Shown here: positions 57,317 through 64,000 of the stretch, in pieces
Position numbering within the stretch: position 1 is the first letter of the stretch
Layout of the letters: each line of letters opens with the position of its first letter
Origin: Lachnospiraceae bacterium AC2031
GTDB lineage: Bacteria > Bacillota > Clostridia > Lachnospirales > Lachnospiraceae
Direction: 5' to 3'
Length of the DNA stretch: 64,000 nt
NCBI GenBank assembly: GCA_000687975.1
Contig: JIAB01000001.1
Span: forward strand, 3,127,483 to 3,191,482
Program-made: the position numbers and the translations under genes
The notes under the pieces: model-generated
Databases searched by the model: none
What the model was told of the DNA's origin: nothing
Seen by the model: only the letters and a program-made list of their open reading frames with translations

Positions 57317-60300
57317 ATGTCACAGAGAACAGATATTCATAAGGTTCTGATAATTGGTTCTGGACCTATCATCATCGGTCAGGCTTGCGAGTTCGACTAT
57401 TCAGGAACACAGGCTTGTAAGGCACTTAGAAATTTAGGCTACGAGATAGTACTGGTTAATTCAAATCCTGCTACTATAATGACAGACCCAGAGATGGCTG
57501 ATGTTACATATATTGAGCCACTCAATGTAAAACGTCTTGAGGCTATTATTGCTAAGGAACGTCCAGATGCGCTGCTTCCTAACTTAGGTGGTCAGTCAGG
57601 ACTTAACCTTTGTTCAGAGCTTGCAGAGGCAGGAGTATTAGATAAATATAATGTTAAGGTAATTGGTGTCCAAGTTGATGCTATCGAGCGAGGCGAAGAC
57701 CGAATTGAGTTCAAGAATACTATGAATTCACTTGGTATTGAAGTCGCTAGATCTGAGGTTGCTTACACAGTAGATGAAGCACTCTCTATAGCAGATGAAC
57801 TTGGATATCCTGTTGTTTTGAGACCTGCTTACACTATGGGTGGTGCCGGCGGCGGTCTTGTATATAACAAAGAAGAACTTCAGGTTGTTTGTGCAAGAGG
57901 ACTTAAGGCTTCCCTTGTTGGACAGGTTCTTGTAGAAGAATGTGTAAGTGGATGGGAAGAGCTTGAGCTTGAAGTTGTTCGTGATAAAGATGGTAACATG
58001 ATCACTGTATGCTTCATTGAGAACATTGATCCAATGGGCGTTCATACAGGTGATAGTTTCTGTTCAGCACCTATGCTTACAATCTCTGAAGAGGTTCAGC
58101 AGAGACTTCAGAAACAGGCTTATGCAATCGTTGATGCTATTCAGGTTATTGGTGGTACAAACGTTCAGTTTGCTCATGATCCTGTATCAGATAGAATTGT
58201 TGTTATCGAGATTAACCCTCGTACATCAAGATCTTCAGCACTTGCTTCAAAGGCAACTGGTTTCCCTATCGCCCTTGTATCTGCAATGCTTGCTTCAGGT
58301 CTTACTCTTAGTGAGATTCCTTGTGGTAAGTACGGAACACTTGATAAGTATGTTCCAGATGGTGACTATGTTGTTATTAAGTTTGCTCGTTGGGCATTTG
58401 AGAAGTTCAAGGGTGTTGAGGATAAGCTTGGTACACAGATGCGTGCCGTTGGTGAAGTAATGTCCATCGGTAAGAATTATAAAGAAGCATTCCAGAAGGC
58501 TATCCGATCTCTTGAGAAGGGACGTTATGGTCTTGGTCATGTTAAGAACTTCTATGATATGACAAAGGAGCAGCTCCTTCAGGCACTTATTACTCCATCA
58601 AGTGAAAGACATTTCCAGATGTATGAAGCTCTTCGTAAGGGTGCAACTGTAGAAGAGATTCATGAGATCACTAAGGTTAAGACATACTTTATCGAGCAGA
58701 TGAAAGAGCTTGTAGACGAAGAAGAAATGCTCGTCAAGAAGTACGGGGCTAAGGGCGAATCACATCGTCACGGCAAAGTTCCTTCAGATGATGATCTTAC
58801 AAAGGCTAAGAAGGACGGATTCTCAGATAAGTACCTTTCAGAGATACTTTCAGTTCCAGAGGATTCAATCCGCGAGGCACGTGAGGAAATCGGCGTAGTT
58901 GAGGCATGGCAGGGTGTACATGTAAGTGGTACACAGGATGCAGCTTACTATTATTCAACATATTGTGATGTAGATAAAAATGAAGTCAATACCGACAAGC
59001 CAAAGATCATGATCCTTGGTGGAGGTCCTAACAGAATTGGACAGGGTATCGAGTTTGACTATTGTTGTGTACATGCTGCTAAGTCACTTAAGAAGCTTGG
59101 CTTTGAGACAATCATCGTTAACTGTAACCCTGAGACAGTATCTACTGACTATGATACATCAGACAAGCTTTACTTTGAGCCTCTTACACTTGAGGATGTT
59201 CTTTCAATCTATAAGAAAGAAAAGCCGGTTGGTGTTATTGCTCAGTTTGGTGGTCAGACACCACTTAACCTCGCAAGTGACCTTCAGAAGAATGGTGTTA
59301 AGATTCTTGGTACAAGCCCAGAGGTTATTGATCTTGCTGAGGACAGAGATCTGTTCAGAGCTATGATGGATAAGCTTGGAATTCCTATGCCTGAGGCAGG
59401 TATGGCTACAACAGTTGAAGAGGCTGTTGAGATCGCTAACAAGATTGGCTACCCAGTTATGGTTCGTCCTTCATACGTTCTTGGTGGACGTGGTATGGAA
59501 GTTGTTTACGATGACGAAAGCATGGCAGGTTATATGGAAGCTGCAGTTGGCGTAACACCAGACAGACCTATACTTATTGATAGATTCCTGCATCATGCTA
59601 TGGAGTGTGAGGCAGATGCTATATCAGATGGTACACATGCTTATGTTCCAGCAGTTATGGAGCATATTGAGCTTGCCGGAGTTCATTCAGGTGACTCTGC
59701 TTGTATCATTCCTTCAAAGCATATTTCAGAGGAGAACCTTGCAACTATCAAGGAATACACTCGTAAGATTGCTGAGGAAATGCATGTTGTCGGACTTATG
59801 AATATGCAGTATGCAATCGAGGATGGCGTTGTTTATGTTCTTGAGGCTAACCCAAGAGCTTCACGTACAGTTCCTCTTGTATCAAAGGTTTGTGGTATCC
59901 GTATGGTTCCACTTGCTACAGATATTATTACTGGCGAACTTACAGGAAGACCTTCACCAGTTCCTGATCTTAAGGAAAGAGAGATTCCTTATTACGGAGT
60001 AAAGGAAGCAGTATTCCCATTTAACATGTTCCCAGAGGTTGACCCAATCCTTGGACCTGAAATGAGATCTACAGGTGAGGTTCTCGGAATGTCACAATCA
60101 GCCGGTGGCGCATACTTCAAGGCTCAGGAAGCTGCTAAGGCGGAGATTCCACTTGAGGGTACAGTACTTATCTCACTTAATAAGAGTGAGAGACCTGAAG
60201 GACCTGAGGTTGCTAGAATCCTTCATGAAAATGGATTCAAGATTCTTGCTACAGGCAATACATATGAGACTATTGTTGCTGCTGGTATTCCAGCTGAGAA

Positions 60301-60568
60301 GGTTAAGAAGATGTATGAGGGAAGACCTAACATCCTTGACCATATCTCAAATGGCGACATTCAGCTGATTATCAATTCACCAGCTGGTAAAGAGTCAGTT
60401 CATGACGATACATATATCAGAAAATCAGCTATTAAGTATAAGATTCCTTATATTACTACTATTGCTGCAGGTCATGCAGCAGCTGAGGGTATCGACCACA
60501 TGAAGAAGAGACATCATGGAAATATCCATTCTCTTCAGGAGTGGCATACTTCAATCAAAGAAAAATAA
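57317..60568 (+). CDS. carB: carbamoyl-phosphate synthase large subunit
   Basis: ATG 57317 follows TTTGGAGGAGAC; a longer frame has no site. The 1083-residue product has the two repeated ATP-grasp halves, each beginning with a similar motif (VLIIGSGPIIIGQACEFDYSG near residue 10 and IMILGGGPNRIGQGIEFDY near 560). Each half has its VLRPAYTMGGAGGG or MVRPSYVLGGRGME stretch, and an MGS-like allosteric domain ends the chain. It makes carbamoyl phosphate from bicarbonate, ammonia and ATP for pyrimidine and arginine synthesis. carA is not beside it. Confidence 0.97.
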   Translation: MSQRTDIHKVLIIGSGPIIIGQACEFDYSGTQACKALRNLGYEIVLVNSNPATIMTDPEMADVTYIEPLNVKRLEAIIAKERPDALLPNLGGQSGLNLCSELAEAGVLDKYNVKVIGVQVDAIERGEDRIEFKNTMNSLGIEVARSEVAYTVDEALSIADELGYPVVLRPAYTMGGAGGGLVYNKEELQVVCARGLKASLVGQVLVEECVSGWEELELEVVRDKDGNMITVCFIENIDPMGVHTGDSFCSAPMLTISEEVQQRLQKQAYAIVDAIQVIGGTNVQFAHDPVSDRIVVIEINPRTSRSSALASKATGFPIALVSAMLASGLTLSEIPCGKYGTLDKYVPDGDYVVIKFARWAFEKFKGVEDKLGTQMRAVGEVMSIGKNYKEAFQKAIRSLEKGRYGLGHVKNFYDMTKEQLLQALITPSSERHFQMYEALRKGATVEEIHEITKVKTYFIEQMKELVDEEEMLVKKYGAKGESHRHGKVPSDDDLTKAKKDGFSDKYLSEILSVPEDSIREAREEIGVVEAWQGVHVSGTQDAAYYYSTYCDVDKNEVNTDKPKIMILGGGPNRIGQGIEFDYCCVHAAKSLKKLGFETIIVNCNPETVSTDYDTSDKLYFEPLTLEDVLSIYKKEKPVGVIAQFGGQTPLNLASDLQKNGVKILGTSPEVIDLAEDRDLFRAMMDKLGIPMPEAGMATTVEEAVEIANKIGYPVMVRPSYVLGGRGMEVVYDDESMAGYMEAAVGVTPDRPILIDRFLHHAMECEADAISDGTHAYVPAVMEHIELAGVHSGDSACIIPSKHISEENLATIKEYTRKIAEEMHVVGLMNMQYAIEDGVVYVLEANPRASRTVPLVSKVCGIRMVPLATDIITGELTGRPSPVPDLKEREIPYYGVKEAVFPFNMFPEVDPILGPEMRSTGEVLGMSQSAGGAYFKAQEAAKAEIPLEGTVLISLNKSERPEGPEVARILHENGFKILATGNTYETIVAAGIPAEKVKKMYEGRPNILDHISNGDIQLIINSPAGKESVHDDTYIRKSAIKYKIPYITTIAAGHAAAEGIDHMKKRHHGNIHSLQEWHTSIKEK

Positions 60569-60621
60569 GGATAAAACTTAATTAGTAATATCAAAGAAAT
60601 CTCTATCGGAGGGACAAAATA

Positions 60622-61170
60622 TTGGAACTTACAGATAAACAGGAATTTCTAAATGGTATCAAAAAGGTGGTTATTTCCGAAGAAGAACTGCAGGGGAAGA
60701 TTGCTGAATATGGTAAGCTTCTCAGCCAGGAATATGAGGGAAAACCATTATTACTTGTCAGTATTCTGAAAGGAGCATTTATGTTCCTTTCGGATCTGAA
60801 TAAAAATATGACCATACCTTGCGAGATGGGCTTTATGGCTTGTAAGAGTTATTTCGAAAGTACTGATTCCAGTGGTGATGTAAAGATAGTCTATGACTTG
60901 GCGCAGGATATCAGCCGTTATAATGTGGTTATTGTTGAAGATATAATCGATACTGGCCGTACTCTTAGTAAGGTGGTTGAAATGCTTAAACAGCGAGATC
61001 CTTTATCACTTAAGATAATTACTCTGCTGGATAAGCCTGATAGAAGAGTTGTAGATATTGAAGCGGACTATACGCTCTTTACAATTCCTGATTTCTTTGT
61101 GATCGGTTATGGACTTGATTATGGTGAGTACTACCGTAATCTTCCTTATATAGCTGAATATAATGCCTGA
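60622..61170 (+). CDS. hpt: hypoxanthine phosphoribosyltransferase
   Basis: The gene starts with TTG at 60622 behind CGGAGGGACAAAATA. The 182-residue product has the PRPP-binding motif VVIVEDIIDTGRTL near residue 98, with LVSILKGAFMFLSDL before it and FFVIGYGLDYGEYYRNLPYIA at the end, as in bacterial HPRTs. It salvages hypoxanthine and guanine to nucleotides. The purine permease gene follows 34 bases later, a fitting pair for uptake and salvage. Confidence 0.95.
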   Translation: MELTDKQEFLNGIKKVVISEEELQGKIAEYGKLLSQEYEGKPLLLVSILKGAFMFLSDLNKNMTIPCEMGFMACKSYFESTDSSGDVKIVYDLAQDISRYNVVIVEDIIDTGRTLSKVVEMLKQRDPLSLKIITLLDKPDRRVVDIEADYTLFTIPDFFVIGYGLDYGEYYRNLPYIAEYNA

Positions 61171-61204
61171 TATTAAAGTATGAATTAAATATGGAGGTGG
61201 ACAT

Positions 61205-62565
61205 ATGGAAAAGTTTTTTAAACTAAGCGAGCACAAGACAAATGTTAAAACAGAAGTAATAGCTGGTATAACAACTTTTATGACCATGGCTTATATACTT
61301 GCGGTAAATCCAAGTATTCTTTCTGCTACTGGGATGGATCCGACAGCGGTTCTTCTTGCAACATGTTTCGCTTCGTTTATTGGAACGCTTCTTATGGCAC
61401 TTCTTGCGAATCTGCCATTTGCACTTTCTGCAGGAATGGGTCTTAACGCATATATGGCTTATACTGTTGTACTTGGTATGGGCTATTCCTGGCAGGTAGC
61501 TTTACTTGCAGTATTTATTGAGGGAATTGTATTTATTATTCTTTCAGTTACTCCTGTTAGAGAGGCTATCTTTAATTCTATTCCACTTGAACTTAAGAGA
61601 GCAGTATCAGTTGGTATTGGTCTGTTCATATGCTTTATCGGTCTGCAAAATGCTAAGCTTGTTGTTGGCGGAGCAACACTTGTAGAGATGGTAAGCTTTA
61701 AGTCTGAGTTTTCAACTGTTGGTATCACTTCACTTCTTGCACTTATTGGTGTTATTTATCATGGCAGTTCTTTATATAAAGAAGGTGCCTGGATCAATTC
61801 TTATTGGTATCATCGGTGTATGGATTCTTGGAATTATCTGTCAGGTGGCAGGTATTTATGTACCAAATCCTGATACAGGTTTCTATTCATTATTCCCAAG
61901 TTTTACTATGACTGATTTCACTAAGCTTGGAGAAACATTTGGCCAGTGCTTTAAGGTTGATATGAATGGGAGTTGGAATCTTTAACTTTATTGTTGTTGT
62001 ATTCTCATTTCTGTTTGTTGACCTTTTCGATACACTTGGAACACTTATTGGTGTTGCAACTAAGGCTGATATGCTTGATGAGGAAGGTAAGCTTCCTGCA
62101 ATCAGACCAGCGCTTCTTTCTGATGCTGTAGCTACTGCATCAGGTGCTGTATTTGGTACTTCAACAACTACTACATTTGTTGAGTCTGCTGCAGGTGTGG
62201 GAGCAGGTGGTAGAACAGGACTTACAGCTCTTACTACAGCAGTATTATTCCTTCTCTCAACATTACTTGCACCTATATTTGTAGCAATTCCTTCTTTTGC
62301 AACAGCACCAGCGCTTATCATGGTTGGTTTCCTTATGTTCAGTGGTATTACAGATCTTAAGATGGATGAGGAGAATTATACATCTGCAATTCCTGCTTAT
62401 ATCTGTATATTCTCAATGCCTCTGTTCTATAGTATCTCAGAGGGTATATCACTTGGAGTTATCTCATATGTGATCATTAACCTTTGTACAGGAAATGCTA
62501 AGAAGATTAACCCTATAATGTATGTACTTTCAGTTCTCTTTATACTGAAGTATTTATTCTTATAA
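61205..62565 (+). pseudogene. AzgA-type purine permease, broken by two +1 frameshifts
   Basis: Three consecutive reading frames together make one NCS2/AzgA permease of normal size (about 450 residues). The first runs from ATG 61205 (FKLSEHKTNVKTEVIAGITT, then SAGMGLNAYMAYTVV) to near 61755. The second continues (MAVLYIKKVPGSILIGI) to near 61965, and the third (FVDLFDTLGTLIGVATKAD, then GTSTTTTFVESAAGV) ends at 62565. The frame moves by +1 in GTTATTTATC at 61750-61759 and again in ATATGAATGGG at 61961-61971. Removing one base at each site restores the family sequence. Either the gene is recently dead or the sequence has two insertion errors. Confidence 0.85.
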
Positions 62566-62594
62566 AATAATTAAAGAAAGATTAGAGTATTAAT

Positions 62595-63308
62595 ATGATT
62601 GGAATTATTGGAGCAATGGATAAAGAGGTCGACGACCTCAAAGCACTTATGACAGGATTAGAAGGAGCAGCTGAACCTTCTGTTGAAGAACATGCGCGTA
62701 TGCAGTTCTGGAAAGGATGTCTTTCAGGACATGAGATAGTTCTTGTTCGTTCTGGTATTGGAAAGGTAAATGCGGCAACTGCAGCTGAGATTCTTGCAGC
62801 AGTCTATAATGTTCGTGCAATCATCAATACTGGTATTGCTGGAAGCCTTGATGCTGCTATTGATATTGGAGATATGGTTATATCAACAGACGCTATGGAA
62901 CATGATATGGATGTTGCTGGTCTTGGTTATGATAAGGGTATTGTACCTGACCAGGAGACAAGCGTTTACAAAGCTGATGATGAACTTAGAAAAATTGCTA
63001 AGGAATCATGCGAGGCTGTAAATCCGGATATAAATGTATTCGAAGGCCGTGTCGTATCAGGTGATCAGTTTGTTTCTGATAAGGTAGCTAAAGATATTAT
63101 CGTATCATCTGTAGGTGGTATGTGTACTGAGATGGAAGGTGCTGCTATAGCACATGTTGCTTGGCTTAATAATATTCCTTATCTTGTAATCAGATCAATT
63201 TCTGATAAAGCTGACGACAGCGCAGATATGGATTATCCTACATTCCAGAAGATAGCAATAGAACATGAAGTTAAGCTCATGGTTGAGATGATGCGCCGTA
63301 TAAAATAA
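62595..63308 (+). CDS. mtnN: 5'-methylthioadenosine/S-adenosylhomocysteine nucleosidase
   Basis: The 237-residue product has the family start IGIIGAMDKEVDDLK, the substrate-binding stretch INTGIAGSLDAAIDIGD, and the catalytic end MEGAAIAHVAW with IRSISDKADDSADMDY. It removes adenine from methylthioadenosine and S-adenosylhomocysteine. S-ribosylhomocysteine, one product, is the substrate of LuxS, encoded 18 bases downstream. The gene is intact. There is no strong ribosome binding site before the ATG, only AAAGAAAGATTAGAG. Confidence 0.95.
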   Translation: MIGIIGAMDKEVDDLKALMTGLEGAAEPSVEEHARMQFWKGCLSGHEIVLVRSGIGKVNAATAAEILAAVYNVRAIINTGIAGSLDAAIDIGDMVISTDAMEHDMDVAGLGYDKGIVPDQETSVYKADDELRKIAKESCEAVNPDINVFEGRVVSGDQFVSDKVAKDIIVSSVGGMCTEMEGAAIAHVAWLNNIPYLVIRSISDKADDSADMDYPTFQKIAIEHEVKLMVEMMRRIK

Positions 63309-63326
63309 ATTAAAAGAGGAAATGTT

Positions 63327-63747
63327 ATGGAAAAAATAGCAAGCTTTACAGTAAATCACCTAAATCTTTTTTCCTGGGGTATATGTATCCAGACAGGATA
63401 AGGTTGGTGCCGAGACAATTACAACATTTGATCTTAGAATGACTGCTCCTAACAGAGAACCTGTAATGAATACAGCTGAGATGCATACAGTAGAGCATCT
63501 TGGAGCAACATTCCTTAGAAATAATGAAAAGTATAAGGATCAGATAATCTATTTTGGTCCTATGGGATGCCGTACAGGTTTTTATCTTGTTATAGCAGGG
63601 GATTATACATCAGAGGATATTCTTCCTCTTGTAACTGAGATGTATCAGTTCTGTGCAGATTTCGAAGGAGATATTCCAGGAGCTGCAGCAAGAGATTGTG
63701 GTAATTATCTGGATCAGAATCTTCCTATGGCAAAAGTTCATATCTAA
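63327..63747 (+). pseudogene. luxS: S-ribosylhomocysteine lyase with a +1 frameshift
   Basis: The frame from ATG 63327, behind AAAGAGGAAATGTT, encodes MEKIASFTVNHLNLF, the usual LuxS start. It then runs into a stop, while the remainder continues in the next frame (KVGAETITTFDLRMTAP). The switch is in a six-T run at 63367-63372; with five T the two parts join as FPGVYVSRQDKVGAE. The zinc and catalytic residues are all present: HTVEH, the Cys of MGCRTGF and the conserved RDCGNY. LuxS makes homocysteine and the AI-2 precursor. A homopolymer miscall is a likely explanation. Confidence 0.9.
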
Positions 63748-63833
63748 AAGATATCTTGAAACCTTGACTAACATTAACTCCAGATAGACTTACATATCCA
63801 GAATAATGAAGTAACTTAGAATTTATATATGTT

Positions 63834-63885
63834 AAAGGGACGTAATATTGACGCATAAATAAAGTGTCATAAATTACGTCCTTTT
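63834..63885 (+). terminator. terminator after luxS
   Basis: AAGGGACGTAAT (63835-63846) pairs with ATTACGTCCTTTT (63873-63885) with one bulged base. The apical loop of 26 bases is large. A short T-run closes the element. Confidence 0.72.
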
Positions 63886-63900
63886 GGCATATTATCGCCG

Positions 63901-63929
63901 TTGACTCTTATTATTTCGTATGGTATAAT
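63901..63929 (+). promoter_or_regulatory. strong promoter for a gene beyond the window
   Basis: TTGACT (63901-63906) and TATAAT (63924-63929) are 17 bases apart, with TGG before the -10 as an extended element. No start codon with a proper site is seen before position 64000, so the gene lies outside the window. Confidence 0.8.
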
Positions 63930-64000
63930 TTCACGGTTAGTGCCCATTTGTTTTTAAACTAATGGTTTACTAGTCAAAAATTTTAAAAAATGATATAAAG

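Noticed and set aside
1..64000. tRNA, rRNA, insertion sequences or phage genes
   Set aside because: No cloverleaf with a GGTTCAA-type arm, rRNA stretch, transposase or phage structural gene was recognised by reading; a tRNAscan or ISfinder search would be needed for certainty.

Overview
The window looks like chromosomal DNA of an anaerobic, butyrate-forming Firmicute, most probably a Lachnospiraceae member close to Butyrivibrio, Pseudobutyrivibrio or Roseburia. The reasons are the gene order thl-crt-hbd-bcd-etfB-etfA, a pyruvate formate-lyase pair next to a CRP/FNR-type regulator, AAGGAGG-type ribosome binding sites, low-to-medium GC, and many small families typical of this group (DUF4317, DUF4003, DUF4190-like, DUF3592, clostripain-like peptidase, DUF362 ferredoxin). 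Almost every gene lies on the + strand; the only minus-strand gene I accept is an XRE regulator at 33.7-34.1 kb. No tRNA, rRNA, insertion sequence or CRISPR array was seen.

Layout. 0-6 kb: an AAA+ ATPase with a PD-(D/E)XK-like C-terminus behind a promoter with a palindromic leader, then paired paralogous membrane proteins and a DUF2804 protein. 6-16 kb: sfsA, a glycoside-hydrolase-like protein, a truncated histidine phosphatase, a LppM-like lipoprotein, a VanX-type D,D-dipeptidase, DUF4317, Dabb, a D-2-hydroxyacid dehydrogenase, DUF3006 and DUF4291, many separated by palindromic repeats. 16.3-17.4 kb: three GEMM-I (cyclic-di-nucleotide) riboswitches in a row, each with its own terminator and each ahead of a different small gene. 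17.4-29 kb: accessory membrane proteins, a two-gene JAB-like/small acidic module, DUF362, DUF4003, a free-standing condensation-domain protein, a VWA lipoprotein and a MATE transporter. 29-36 kb: an O-antigen-ligase-like protein, tyrS, a receiver/Hpt-like protein lacking both phosphorylation residues, thyA and folA. 35.7-44.2 kb: a YbjQ/zinc-ribbon protein, a TPR/acidic-repeat protein, a 1152-residue coiled-coil protein ending in a degenerate AAA-like domain, and an MreB-like actin. 44.3-48.1 kb: FNR-like regulator, pflB, pflA. 48.3-54.5 kb: the butyrate operon. 54.5-64 kb: clostripain-like peptidase, carB, hpt, a doubly frameshifted purine permease, mtnN and a frameshifted luxS.

How it fits together. 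Pyruvate formate-lyase supplies acetyl-CoA, which thiolase and the crt-hbd-bcd-etf proteins reduce to butyryl-CoA. Two perfect TTGAT-N4-ATCAA boxes stand before pflB, the nearer one centred about 41.5 bp before the predicted transcription start, and the adjacent regulator carries the E..SR recognition residues of FNR. thyA-folA form a dTMP/folate pair. carB, hpt and the purine permease concern nucleotide supply, and mtnN-luxS concern S-adenosylhomocysteine recycling. The best candidates for undescribed biology are the MreB-like/coiled-coil/acidic-repeat cluster and the triple riboswitch cluster, whose middle aptamer carries A at the position that sets c-di-GMP versus cGAMP preference.

Limits: no searches or folding programs were run. 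Family names rest on recognised motifs and are graded by confidence. Three +1 frameshifts in otherwise conserved genes between 61.7 and 63.4 kb may be sequence errors.
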